The translations under genes were made by a program, and so were the position numbers. Under the pieces are notes generated by a model that did no database searches, was not told where the DNA came from, and saw only the letters and a list, made by a program, of their open reading frames with translations. From Chitinophaga pinensis (GTDB lineage: Bacteria; Bacteroidota; Bacteroidia; Chitinophagales; CAMDFR01): a stretch of 41,411 nt of DNA. The stretch lies in contig CAMART010000027.1 in NCBI GenBank assembly GCA_945860705.1, positions 1 to 41,411 of the forward strand, in the 5' to 3' direction. This document shows positions 7,245 through 15,854 of the stretch, piece by piece. How positions within the stretch are numbered: the stretch's first letter is position 1; each line of letters begins with the position of its first letter.

Positions 7245-7757
7245 ATGGCCATACCTAAGAATAAAGAGGAATTATATAATGCAATAACCAACAACTATAA
7301 AAAGTTGACAACCGAACTTAATTCTATTCCTAGTCACTTAACAGAAATCAAAGAATTAGACGCTCATTCAAAAAATAAATTAATGAGTATTAACGATCTT
7401 GTTGCCTATCTCATTGGTTGGGGACAGTTAGTTTTGAAGTGGAATAACAAGAAAAACAAAGGACTTGATGTTGATTTTCCTGAAACAGGTTTTAAGTGGA
7501 ATGAACTCGGACTACTTGCACAAAAATTTTACAAAGATTATGAAAAAGATGACTTCAATACACTAAAAATGAAGCTTGAAAAAACTACAAATGAAATATT
7601 AGATATAGTTGAAAATAAAACAAATACAGAATTATATGAAATAGCTTGGTATGACAAATGGACATTGGGCAAAATGATTCAATTAAATACTTCTTCCCCA
7701 TTTAAAAATGCAAAAGATAGAATACGAAAATGGAAGAAAATAAAACAACTGAAATAA
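7245..7757 (+). CDS. ClbS/DfsB family (DUF1706) four-helix protein
   Basis: 170 residues. The opening MAIPKNKEELYNAITNNY, the KLTTELNSIP stretch and the conserved LVAYLIGWGQLVLKW helix are the hallmarks of the ClbS/DfsB family in the DinB-like four-helix superfamily. ClbS itself is the colibactin self-resistance cyclopropane hydrolase of Escherichia coli. Most homologues are uncharacterised and may act on reactive small molecules. The gene stands alone downstream of an attC-like site and a REP-like repeat, which suggests recent acquisition, perhaps as a cassette whose closing site has been lost. Substrate unknown. Confidence 0.75.
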   Translation: MAIPKNKEELYNAITNNYKKLTTELNSIPSHLTEIKELDAHSKNKLMSINDLVAYLIGWGQLVLKWNNKKNKGLDVDFPETGFKWNELGLLAQKFYKDYEKDDFNTLKMKLEKTTNEILDIVENKTNTELYEIAWYDKWTLGKMIQLNTSSPFKNAKDRIRKWKKIKQLK

Positions 7758-7894
7758 TATCTAATTTAATTATTCTTAAAAAATCTACCTATTTAAATAT
7801 CAGTGTTTATTCAAAAAGCGTATTTTGAATAGTAATAAAGCTAAAATAGCTATATCAACTACTTTTTTACAAAGTAAAACCAAGCTCAATTTCT

Positions 7895-7902
7895 TATCTT
7901 TG
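7895..7902 (+). promoter_or_regulatory. -7 box TATCTTTG for the DUF4476-GT2-accC genes
   Basis: Perfect TAnnTTTG with 19 bases to the ATG at 7922, giving a leader of about 13 bases. A typical Bacteroidota arrangement. Confidence 0.55.
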
Positions 7903-7921
7903 TATCATAAAAATATAATTT

Positions 7922-9010
7922 ATGATTACTAGATTTTTAGGACTTTTACTTGTGTGTTTTTACTCAATAAATATTGCAACTGCTCAATGCACATCTGCTA
8001 TGTCTACTAGTGTTTTTGGTGGTATTAGATCAGAAATAATTCGTGCTACTACTCCACTTAACAAACTAAATATAGCGCAAGATAGAACTCGTACCCTTTG
8101 TTTTTATAGCTATCAAGTAAAAGAAATAGCTAGCCTATTGGACAATGATAATGACAAATTAAGTTTTTGTAAAAATGCTTACAATAGAACTATAGATAAA
8201 GAAAATACCTATGAAGTGTATGATGTTTTTATGTATCCTTCAAATATGTTTAGGCTCAATGATTATATCCGAGATATGAATAGTAGCACCTCACCACCAA
8301 GCACTACTACTACTATTCCATATACAACTGCTATTAATTATCCAGATGCGCGTTTCTACACTGGAAGCAAAGGTTGTGCACTACCTATTAGCAATATCGA
8401 ATTTCAAAACATGCTTAATACAGTGAGAGTACAAACAGTAGATATTGCTCGATATAATACTGCAAAAGCATTATTGGATACAAAATGTGTGAGTGTAGAA
8501 CAACTCATGCGAATCTGTGAAATAATAGGCAATGAGGCTTATAGACTTGATATTTTAAAAACTTATATAGCGAACACCTATGATAGAGGGAATTTTTCAT
8601 ATGGTGCACAACTCCTTTCAATAGAATCATACAGAAATGATTATACCAACTTTTGTATATCTATCTCTACTCCTACTCCGCCACCTGTAGTTATACTAGT
8701 ACCGATAGATTCCTTTAGTGGTTGCAGAGTAAATAATACTGATTTTACAAATATGAAAACGAGTATAGAAAAACTAAGTTTTAATAATACTCAAGTAGCA
8801 CAAATAAAAACACTCATGAATACAAGATGCTTCACTGTAGCTCAAATCAAAATTTTAATAAAAATACTAGGTTTTGAAGCAAGTAAATTAGATATAGCAA
8901 AATATGGCTATGATAAATGCATTGATAAGAATAATTATTTTAGTGTGAATGATGAGTTTACTTATAGCAATAGTATCAGCGAACTAAATGAGTATATCAA
9001 TAATAGATAA
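7922..9010 (+). CDS. Secreted protein with three DUF4476 domains
   Basis: 362 residues. Signal peptide MITRFLGLLLVCFYSINIATA, then three copies of a ~90-residue module: 32-120, 151-245 and 268-362. Copy 3 is the clearest: CFTVAQIKILIKILGFEASKL is followed by DKNNYFSVNDEFTYSNS and LNEYI, the DUF4476 pattern common in Bacteroidota surface or periplasmic proteins. Copies 1 and 2 are more diverged. Linkers are rich in Ser, Thr and Pro (121-135 and 248-258). Molecular role unknown. It is the first gene of a same-strand run with the glycosyltransferase 8 bases downstream. Confidence 0.82.
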   Translation: MITRFLGLLLVCFYSINIATAQCTSAMSTSVFGGIRSEIIRATTPLNKLNIAQDRTRTLCFYSYQVKEIASLLDNDNDKLSFCKNAYNRTIDKENTYEVYDVFMYPSNMFRLNDYIRDMNSSTSPPSTTTTIPYTTAINYPDARFYTGSKGCALPISNIEFQNMLNTVRVQTVDIARYNTAKALLDTKCVSVEQLMRICEIIGNEAYRLDILKTYIANTYDRGNFSYGAQLLSIESYRNDYTNFCISISTPTPPPVVILVPIDSFSGCRVNNTDFTNMKTSIEKLSFNNTQVAQIKTLMNTRCFTVAQIKILIKILGFEASKLDIAKYGYDKCIDKNNYFSVNDEFTYSNSISELNEYINNR

Positions 9011-9018
9011 AAAGAAGC

Positions 9019-9759
9019 ATGTATAAAAATAAAAAAATAGTAGTAGTATTACCTGCATACAATGCTGCGCTAACTCTTGAGAAAACCTATAGTGAAATAC
9101 CTATGGAACTAGTAGATGAGGTAATACTATGTGATGATGCAAGTAAAGATAATACTATAGAAGTAGGAAAAAAATTGGGCATCAAACATATCATTTCTCA
9201 TGAAAAAAATAAAGGCTATGGTGGTAATCAAAAATCGCTTTATAATAAAGCATTAGAATTGGGTGCTGATATAGTAATCATGCTTCATCCAGACTATCAA
9301 TACACTCCTAAATTGATACCAAGCATGGTAAATATCATAGGAGAAGATTTGTATGATTGTGTGCTTGGGTCTAGAATACTTGGAAGAGGTGCATTGGAAG
9401 GTGGTATGCCTTTGTATAAATATATAGCCAATCGTTTTCTTACATTTACTCAAAATATATTGGTAAGTCATAAACTCAGCGAATATCATACTGGATATAG
9501 AGCTTTTAGTAAAAAACTATTGCAAGGAATTAATTTCAATGCCAATGATGATGATTTTGTATTTGACAATGAAATGCTTTCACAAATTATTTATAAAGGT
9601 TTTGGTATAGCGGAAGTGACTTGCCCTACAAAATATTTTGAAGAAGCATCATCTATCAATTTTACTAGAAGTACCAAATATGGATTAGGAGTTTTAAGAG
9701 TATCTTTGATACATCGATTTTGTAAAATGGGTTTGATGAAATCTAAATTATATTCATAA
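9019..9759 (+). CDS. Family 2 glycosyltransferase (dolichyl-phosphate mannose synthase-like)
   Basis: 246 residues, GT-A fold. Opening VVVLPAYNAALTLEKTY, nucleotide-sugar site ILCDDASKDNT, the KNKGYGGNQKSLYNKAL helix, and a DxD-like metal site in MLHPDYQY. The LGSRILGRGALEGGMP and YHTGYRAFSKK stretches match the DPM1-like GT2 subgroup that transfers a sugar to a polyprenyl phosphate. There are no C-terminal membrane helices, so it is a soluble or peripheral enzyme. It sits 8 bases after the DUF4476 gene and 9 before accC, so probably one transcript. Sugar and acceptor not predictable. Confidence 0.85.
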   Translation: MYKNKKIVVVLPAYNAALTLEKTYSEIPMELVDEVILCDDASKDNTIEVGKKLGIKHIISHEKNKGYGGNQKSLYNKALELGADIVIMLHPDYQYTPKLIPSMVNIIGEDLYDCVLGSRILGRGALEGGMPLYKYIANRFLTFTQNILVSHKLSEYHTGYRAFSKKLLQGINFNANDDDFVFDNEMLSQIIYKGFGIAEVTCPTKYFEEASSINFTRSTKYGLGVLRVSLIHRFCKMGLMKSKLYS

Positions 9760-9768
9760 AAAGATAAT

Positions 9769-11262
9769 ATGAAAAAAATACTAATAGCAAACAGAGGTGA
9801 AATAGCACTAAGAGTAATGCGTAGTGCCAAAGAAATGGGAATAAAGACAGTAGCTGTATACTCAGAAGCAGATAGAAATTCACCACATGTGAGATATGCA
9901 GATGAAGCAGTTTGTTTGGGTCCTCCACCATCTAAAGAATCTTATTTATTAGGTGACAAAATAATAGAAGTGTGTAAAGAATTGGGAGTAGATGGTATAC
10001 ATCCTGGCTACGGCTTTTTGAGTGAAAACGATGATTTTGCTCGTAAAGTGACGGAAGCAGGTATGGAATTTATTGGTCCTTCACCTGAGAGTATAGTAGT
10101 GATGGGTAGCAAATTGGCAGCGAAAAATGCAGTTGCAAAATTTAATGTACCTCTTGTACCTGGAACTGAAGAAGCTATCACCGATGTACAAAAAGCAAAA
10201 GAAACTGCTGTACAAATTGGATTTCCGATATTAGTAAAAGCTAGTGCTGGTGGTGGTGGTAAAGGTATGCGTATTGTCAATAATGCAGATGAGTTTGAGG
10301 AGCAAATGCAATTAGCTCAAAGTGAAGCACGTTCAGCTTTTGGAGATGATAGTGTATTTATAGAAAAATATGTGACTTCTCCAAAACATATAGAAGTACA
10401 AATACTTGGTGATAAACATGGAAATATTGTTTATTTGATGGAGCGTGAATGCAGTATACAGCGTAGACACCAAAAAGTAATAGAAGAAGCACCAAGTGCG
10501 GTAGTAAGCCCAGAAATAAGAAAAAAACTAGGCGAAAGTGCAGTGAATGTAGCTCGTTCATGCAATTATTATGGAGCTGGCACCGTAGAATTTATCATGG
10601 ATGCCGATTTGAATTTTTATTTCTTAGAGATGAATACCCGTCTGCAAGTAGAACATCCAGTGACTGAAATGATTACAGGTATTGATTTAGTAAAAGAACA
10701 AATAAAAATAGCTCGAGGAGAAAAATTATCTTTTACACAAGATGATTTGAAAATAAATGGTCATGCACTTGAACTGAGAGTATATGCAGAAGATCCTTGC
10801 AATAATTTTTTACCTGATATAGGTACGCTTCATACATATAAAAAACCAGAAGGTAATGGTATAAGAATAGATGATGGATTTGAAGAAGGCATGAGTATAC
10901 CGATATACTATGACCCAATGATAGCAAAAATGATTGTTCATGCACCTACAAGAAAAGATGCAATAGATAAAATGATAAGAGCTATAGAAGAATATAAAAT
11001 TGTAGGAGTTAAAAACACCTTGTCATTTGGAAAATTTGTATTACAACACGAAAATTTTGTGTCTGGCAATTTTGATACGCATTTTGTACCAACATATTTC
11101 AAACCAGAATACTTACAAGATAGTGATGATGAAGAGATGAAAATAGCGTCATGGCTTACAACTCAACTAATGAGTAATACTTCAAATAAAACTTCTGAAA
11201 GTACTATTGCTTCAAATAATGAATCTAGTAATTGGAAAAAAAATAGAACTAGTTTAAGGTAA
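9769..11262 (+). CDS. accC: Biotin carboxylase subunit of acetyl-/propionyl-CoA carboxylase
   Basis: 497 residues. ATP-grasp enzyme that carboxylates biotin with bicarbonate and ATP. Opening KKILIANRGEIALRVMRSA, glycine-rich ATP loop KASAGGGGKGMR, the FIEKYVTSPKHIEVQ segment, and the active-site stretch FLEMNTRLQVEHPVTE. It is about 50 residues longer than E. coli AccC, ending in a Ser/Asn-rich tail, as in Bacteroidota acyl-CoA carboxylases. No biotin carrier (accB) or carboxyltransferase gene adjoins it, so whether it serves acetyl-CoA or propionyl-CoA carboxylation is open. Transcription ends at the strong hairpin at 11279-11309. Confidence 0.93.
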   Translation: MKKILIANRGEIALRVMRSAKEMGIKTVAVYSEADRNSPHVRYADEAVCLGPPPSKESYLLGDKIIEVCKELGVDGIHPGYGFLSENDDFARKVTEAGMEFIGPSPESIVVMGSKLAAKNAVAKFNVPLVPGTEEAITDVQKAKETAVQIGFPILVKASAGGGGKGMRIVNNADEFEEQMQLAQSEARSAFGDDSVFIEKYVTSPKHIEVQILGDKHGNIVYLMERECSIQRRHQKVIEEAPSAVVSPEIRKKLGESAVNVARSCNYYGAGTVEFIMDADLNFYFLEMNTRLQVEHPVTEMITGIDLVKEQIKIARGEKLSFTQDDLKINGHALELRVYAEDPCNNFLPDIGTLHTYKKPEGNGIRIDDGFEEGMSIPIYYDPMIAKMIVHAPTRKDAIDKMIRAIEEYKIVGVKNTLSFGKFVLQHENFVSGNFDTHFVPTYFKPEYLQDSDDEEMKIASWLTTQLMSNTSNKTSESTIASNNESSNWKKNRTSLR

Positions 11263-11278
11263 TAAATTAATTAAATAC

Positions 11279-11309
11279 AAAAAAGGTCAACCTACGGTTG
11301 ACCTTTTTT
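11279..11309. terminator. Bidirectional rho-independent terminator
   Basis: Stem GGTCAACC/GGTTGACC with loop TAC, flanked by A6 on the left and T6 on the right. It lies between accC (+) and the convergent BT_3928-like gene (-) and can stop both. Confidence 0.9.
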
Positions 11310-11324
11310 ATATATTATATTTTA

Positions 11325-12740
11325 CTACTTCATATGAGCTTTTTTGATAGCATCAAAAGTTGGTAATTGGTTCCAATGCCATTTATTTAGTATCACACCA
11401 TCTTTTAATAATAGAATAACTGGATTGCCTCTTCCCATAGTTTTGAGCATCACATCATCACTCCAATACAAATACGCTTCTGTTTTCATATCTTTCAAAT
11501 CTTTGTCTGTAGCATTTGATGAAAGCACTATAGTATTACATGCATTTTTGTTTGCTTCTATCGCTAGTGGATTTATTTTAGAAGTATAAGCTTGTTTATT
11601 AGCTTTATTGATATCATAGGATACGATTAAGAATGTATAAGCTGGATCCATAAGTATATCATCAGTTACTTCAGTGCCACCTGCTTTGTCATATATAGCA
11701 AAATCCATAATTTTTGCTGGAATACCTGGATCAATTACTTTTTCTTCTCTACTCATAAAAGAATCAACCTCAGTCAAGCCTGCACTTGAAAGCTCTTTCA
11801 TACCAATATCTTTAGTTTTACCAGTGGTTTTATTAATATATTTAAATATATAATCAATCACTGGTGGTTTTTTCATTTTTCTATCTTCAATGATATTTGT
11901 ACCTATTTTGTATGGTCTAAAGTCTGCCCAAGGTTCATTCCATTTATAGTTATTTAAACAGAATAATAAAGTAGCAATGCCCACTAAAACCACAAGTATA
12001 GTAGAAACTAATTTCAGTTTCGTATTTTCAAAAATATCTTTAATCGATTTATAATTGAATAATAAGAAAATCATCATTACGATAATGATTAAGTCTTTTT
12101 TGAATGATTGAAGAGGTTTTAGTTTTATAAAATCTCCAAAACATCCACAGCTCGTTACTTTCATATTTGCTTCATCAAATGCACAAAGTAGACAGTTTCC
12201 ACTTAGTTTACAAAATGCAAAAACGAGAATAGCAGTAACAATTGTAGCCACCAATCCGTAGATTCTCATTTTTTTGTCTTGTAGGAATGCTGTAACAGTT
12301 ATTATTGCTAATACAACACCACACAAAACATAAAACAACATAGATGGACAATAGGCTGTAACATAAGTAAATCCTGTAAGGAACGTGAAAAATATCATCA
12401 TCAAATATGAAATAGCAGTAGTAAAAAATCTCTGCCATCCAATAATCAAGGCAATACCTAAAACTATTTCTAGTACTATCATGAATATAGAAAACTCTAA
12501 ACTATATGGCTCTAAAAACTTAAGATGTAATACCTCAAAGTACTCCCCTATTTTGATACCAGTTCCAACTGGGTCAATAGCTTTTACAAATCCAGAAAAA
12601 ATGAAAATAGACCCTAACCAATTTTTTACTAAGTTTACTAAAATCTCAATAAGTCCTTTTGGCTTAACAATAAAAAAAAGTATTCCGGTTAGAATTAATC
12701 CTGCTATGCCTGTATATAAAAATATGTCAAAAAATGTCAT
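11325..12740 (-). CDS. BT_3928-type DoxX/MauE-like membrane protein with thioredoxin-like C-terminal domain
   Basis: 471 residues. About eight hydrophobic helices fill the first ~265 residues; the DoxX/MauE-like part includes NWLGSIFIFSGFVKAIDPVG. A conserved cysteine cluster NCLLC...TSCGCFGDF (near 182-202) sits in a loop, as in the MauE/BT_3928 group. The last ~190 residues form a soluble extracytoplasmic part with a thioredoxin-like strand order (GNPVILLLKDGVILNKW) but no CxxC. Inferred role: membrane redox or disulfide-relay partner; function unproven in the family. It converges on accC with a shared terminator. Confidence 0.8.
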   Translation of the reverse strand: MTFFDIFLYTGIAGLILTGILFFIVKPKGLIEILVNLVKNWLGSIFIFSGFVKAIDPVGTGIKIGEYFEVLHLKFLEPYSLEFSIFMIVLEIVLGIALIIGWQRFFTTAISYLMMIFFTFLTGFTYVTAYCPSMLFYVLCGVVLAIITVTAFLQDKKMRIYGLVATIVTAILVFAFCKLSGNCLLCAFDEANMKVTSCGCFGDFIKLKPLQSFKKDLIIIVMMIFLLFNYKSIKDIFENTKLKLVSTILVVLVGIATLLFCLNNYKWNEPWADFRPYKIGTNIIEDRKMKKPPVIDYIFKYINKTTGKTKDIGMKELSSAGLTEVDSFMSREEKVIDPGIPAKIMDFAIYDKAGGTEVTDDILMDPAYTFLIVSYDINKANKQAYTSKINPLAIEANKNACNTIVLSSNATDKDLKDMKTEAYLYWSDDVMLKTMGRGNPVILLLKDGVILNKWHWNQLPTFDAIKKAHMK

Positions 12741-12833
12741 AAGATTTGAATTTTATAGATGTAAAAATACTAATTAGTAAGCAAAGAGTATGCCATATAT
12801 TAAAAAATATTATCAAGTATAGACGATATATTA

Positions 12834-13166
12834 TTACATTATTTCTAGTAGTCCATAATCATTGGTATGATATAAATCAGAGATATTGTTTAATTTAGAA
12901 ATCAGTAAATGATTAATATAATTATTGGATTGATTACCTGTTTTTAATAGTACAATTTTGGGTGGGAAACCCATTATATTTATTAAATTTATAAAATCTA
13001 GGTCATTTGTTACAATTATAAAATCATACTTTAACGCATAATTCCAAATCTCAATATCTGTAGCCATCTCTCCTATAGCTTTATCAATATGTATTACATC
13101 ATTATATACAATTTCTAAAGATTTCACAAGCCTGTAAGAAATATTTGCATCTAATAATAATTTCAC
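12834..13166 (-). CDS. DUF5615 PIN-like toxin
   Basis: 110 residues. MKLLLDANISYRLVKSL carries the first acidic residue of a PIN-like nuclease site. VTNDLDFINL holds the next acidic pair, and GFPPKIVLLKTGN is the usual DUF5615 continuation. Family members are putative RNases of type II toxin-antitoxin systems. Its ATG overlaps the stop of the DUF433 gene by one base (TAATG), so the pair is translationally coupled with the antitoxin first. Active residues are all present, so it is presumably functional. Confidence 0.85.
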   Translation of the reverse strand: MKLLLDANISYRLVKSLEIVYNDVIHIDKAIGEMATDIEIWNYALKYDFIIVTNDLDFINLINIMGFPPKIVLLKTGNQSNNYINHLLISKLNNISDLYHTNDYGLLEIM

Positions 13167-13390
13167 TATGCAGCAATTATTTTTATCATTTGTTCTCTAT
13201 TTGCTGCAAAAGATAAAGCAGCATGTATATGTTCAATTTTTAAATTTGGATAATCTAATAGAATTTCTTCATTACTCATCCCAGATGCTAACCATTGTAA
13301 AATATCTGAAACAGTAATTCTAGTTCCGATTATTACAGGTTTACCAAATCTTATATTTGGGTTTATTTCTATATACTTTGCATATTCCAT
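13166..13390 (-). CDS. DUF433 antitoxin
   Basis: 74 residues. The pattern INPNIRFGKPVIIGTRITV, then ILQWLASGMSNEEILLDYP, is the DUF433 winged-helix fold found as antitoxin partner of DUF5615 toxins. It probably binds both toxin and its own promoter. The promoter box at 13395-13402 is only 4 bases from the ATG, so the mRNA is expected to be leaderless. Confidence 0.87.
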   Translation of the reverse strand: MEYAKYIEINPNIRFGKPVIIGTRITVSDILQWLASGMSNEEILLDYPNLKIEHIHAALSFAANREQMIKIIAA

Positions 13391-13394
13391 ATTC

Positions 13395-13402
13395 CAAATT
13401 TA
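13395..13402 (-). promoter_or_regulatory. -7 box TAAATTTG directly before the DUF433 start (leaderless)
   Basis: Minus strand reads TAAATTTG-GAAT-ATG. With initiation 4-7 bases after the box, the transcript would begin at or inside the start codon. Confidence 0.5.
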
Positions 13403-13491
13403 ATTAAATAAATTAAATTTTCATAAATTATTTATACTTGATTTTATCACAAATTGAAATATTTCTGTGAAAAAGTGATTTTGCCAATTTA

Positions 13492-13499
13492 TATGTTTG
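13492..13499 (+). promoter_or_regulatory. -7 box TATGTTTG for the DUF4347-like gene
   Basis: Perfect TAnnTTTG, 21 bases before the ATG at 13521. Confidence 0.5.
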
Positions 13500-13520
13500 T
13501 ATTATAAAAACTAATATATC

Positions 13521-14054
13521 ATGAGCGTATATAATTTAATTCTTTGGGACGATAGAGTAAGAGGTTCAAGACCTAGAAGAGGAGATAGAACTTATCAAGT
13601 GAATAACGGAACTCATTTGAGTTGGATATTGAGAACCGTATCAGAAAGAGCACAGCTACATACCTCTCAAACATTTAATCTACATATAATAGCTCATGGA
13701 TTCGAAAGACCTGATAGTTCAGGAAGTTTAGCAGGTGGTTGGGGAATTAATATATGTAGAGAAGGAATTAATATTCATACTGTAGAACGGTTTAGCAGAT
13801 GGAATGGATTAATAGATAATATATTAATATTCTCTTGTGCAATTGCCAATACTGCATCAAATGCAACTCCTCATGGGAAAGGTGATGGAAACTATTTATG
13901 TTCTAGATTAGCTCAAATAACTGGTGCACAAGTATTTGCTTCTTCATCAAATCAGTCATATCATCATGATACTTCAGATGGTTTAGGAATAAGTGTTGGA
14001 CGTTTTGAAGGTAGCACATACGTATATACTCCTGATGGTAATAGGGTAGGCTAA
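13521..14054 (+). CDS. Stand-alone DUF4347-like (caspase/C80-like fold) protein
   Basis: 177 residues, no signal peptide or membrane segment. Two features recall DUF4347, the domain at the N-terminus of many giant adhesins and cadherin-like proteins: LHIIAHG with His59, and ILIFSCAIAN with Cys106 followed by GDGNYLCSRLAQITGAQVFAS. His after a hydrophobic strand and Cys after the next one is also the dyad layout of clan CD proteases (caspases, C80). Here the domain is the whole protein rather than the head of a giant one. It lies 130 bases from a divergent toxin-antitoxin pair and converges on the ABC gene with 4 bases between stops. Protease or processing activity is inference only. Confidence 0.55.
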   Translation: MSVYNLILWDDRVRGSRPRRGDRTYQVNNGTHLSWILRTVSERAQLHTSQTFNLHIIAHGFERPDSSGSLAGGWGINICREGINIHTVERFSRWNGLIDNILIFSCAIANTASNATPHGKGDGNYLCSRLAQITGAQVFASSSNQSYHHDTSDGLGISVGRFEGSTYVYTPDGNRVG

Positions 14055-14058
14055 TCTC

Positions 14059-15840
14059 TTACTCCTGATGTTGTTTCATTTGCTCTTCATACATTTGAGC
14101 ATACATACCTTTTTGGCTTAACAAAATATCATGTTTCCCTTGTTCTATGATTTTGCCATGATGCATCACGAGTATATTATCAAAATCTTGTAATGCAAAA
14201 ACTCTATGTGTAATCACTATGGCTGTTTTGCCAGTTAAGGCTTCTTCCATATTTTGCAAAATAGTATGTTCTGTTTGTGCATCAACTGCAGATAGACAAT
14301 CATCCAATACGACCAATTTTGGTTGTCCTACAAATGCTCTAGCAATAGAGATTCGTTGTTTCTGACCTCCAGAAAGTGTGACACCCCGCTCTCCTACTGT
14401 AGTTTCGTATTGTTGTGGTAGTTGTTTTATTTCATTATCAATAGAAGACATTTTACAGGCATCTTCTATTTCTTTAGCATTGGTGGTATCTTTACCAAAT
14501 GACACATTTTGTGCTATGCTATCACTAAATAAAAATACTTCTTGTGGTGCGTAACCAATCTGAGTTCTATAATTATTTAGGTCTAATGTATTTATTTTTT
14601 TAGCTCCTATCAATATTGCTCCACTATCTATATCATACATTCTGAAAAGCAATTCTGCCAATGTAGATTTACCACTTCCTGTCTTACCTACTATAGCCCA
14701 TTTTTCACCACTTGGTATTTTAAAAGAAACATCATTTAGTGCATGTATCCCCGTTTCTTGGTAAGTATAATTTACATTTTTAAATTCTATAATGTCTTTT
14801 GTTAAGTCAACTTTTTCTGTACTAGAAACTATATTTGGTTGTGTGTTTAAAAACTCATTGATTCTGCGCATACTTGTGATACCTCTTTGTATCATTCCAG
14901 TGACCCAACCAATATTGGATACTGGGAAAGTAACAATATTTACAAACATCATAAACTGCAATAACGTACCAAATTTTATTTCGCCTTTCATTACCAGATT
15001 GCCACCAACTAATAGAACTAATACATTACTGATACCTATAAGCAAAACTATAATCGGAAACCAAAGTGCATCTATCTTAGTAAGTGCTAAACTTCGCTCT
15101 TTGTATTCTTCGCATTCTATCGCAAAATAATTGGTAATATTATTTTCTCTCACATATGATTTCACCACTCGTATTCCACTGAAAGTTTCTTGTGCAAATG
15201 AGGTAAGCTCAGATAATTTTTCTTGTATTTTTTCACTTTTTTCATCCACTAATTTATTGACATAATAAATAGAAATGACTAAAATTGGAAATGGAATCAA
15301 TACGCAATAAGTAAGAATATGATTGGCTTTAAACATGTTATATATGACCATAGGAAGCAAAACACTTGTATTGAGCATATACATCAATGCTGGTCCCATC
15401 AGCTCTCGCACTCTTCCCAAGTCTTCTGTGATTCTACTCATCAAATCTCCTGTATTGTTTCTCTTATAAAAATTGGCATCCAAGATTTGATAGTGTTGGT
15501 AGAGTGTATTTTTCAAATCATATTCTATTTTTCTAGAACTGACTATGATTTTTTGTCGAGTAACAAAGAGAAACAAGCCTTGTAGTATAGCATGAATAAA
15601 AATCAAGCTCACTTGAAAACCCAATTTATTAAATAATGGATGATCAAAAATAGAACTAGAAGATAAGGGAACTTGATTTTGTGTATCTGATAAATAATCA
15701 ACTACAAGATTGGTACTTTTCTTTATATCTTCTGGTATGTATACTAGAAAATAGTTAGTTAGTAGTATACAACTAAAACCAATCAATATTTGATATTTAT
15801 ACTTCCAAATATATTTTTTAAGAGAGCGTAATTCTTTCAA
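14059..15840 (-). CDS. ABC exporter half-transporter (MsbA-like, membrane domain fused to ATPase)
   Basis: 593 residues. Transmembrane domain 1-330 with six predicted helices, including the FYKRNNTGDLMSRITED coupling region (124-140), then a nucleotide-binding domain. Walker A GKTGSGKST (385-393), Q-loop APQE, signature LSGGQ (489-493), Walker B LVVLDD (509-514), D-loop SAVD and switch His in VITHR. The usual catalytic Glu after Walker B is Asp514 (LDDCLSAVD), as in the degenerate-site partner of some heterodimeric exporters. It may therefore work with another half-transporter elsewhere. It starts 14 bases after the fabD stop, so probably one transcript. Substrate (lipid or drug) unknown. Confidence 0.88.
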   Translation of the reverse strand: MKELRSLKKYIWKYKYQILIGFSCILLTNYFLVYIPEDIKKSTNLVVDYLSDTQNQVPLSSSSIFDHPLFNKLGFQVSLIFIHAILQGLFLFVTRQKIIVSSRKIEYDLKNTLYQHYQILDANFYKRNNTGDLMSRITEDLGRVRELMGPALMYMLNTSVLLPMVIYNMFKANHILTYCVLIPFPILVISIYYVNKLVDEKSEKIQEKLSELTSFAQETFSGIRVVKSYVRENNITNYFAIECEEYKERSLALTKIDALWFPIIVLLIGISNVLVLLVGGNLVMKGEIKFGTLLQFMMFVNIVTFPVSNIGWVTGMIQRGITSMRRINEFLNTQPNIVSSTEKVDLTKDIIEFKNVNYTYQETGIHALNDVSFKIPSGEKWAIVGKTGSGKSTLAELLFRMYDIDSGAILIGAKKINTLDLNNYRTQIGYAPQEVFLFSDSIAQNVSFGKDTTNAKEIEDACKMSSIDNEIKQLPQQYETTVGERGVTLSGGQKQRISIARAFVGQPKLVVLDDCLSAVDAQTEHTILQNMEEALTGKTAIVITHRVFALQDFDNILVMHHGKIIEQGKHDILLSQKGMYAQMYEEQMKQHQE

Positions 15841-15854
15841 ACTTTTTTTAAATA

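Noticed and set aside
6953-7921. A complete second integron cassette containing the ClbS-like gene
   Set aside because: No closing hairpin with CAGCTAAC was found after 7757, so only the left boundary is supported.
12208-12777. Antisense open frames over the BT_3928-like gene
   Set aside because: Shadows of a well-supported membrane protein gene, with no family features of their own.
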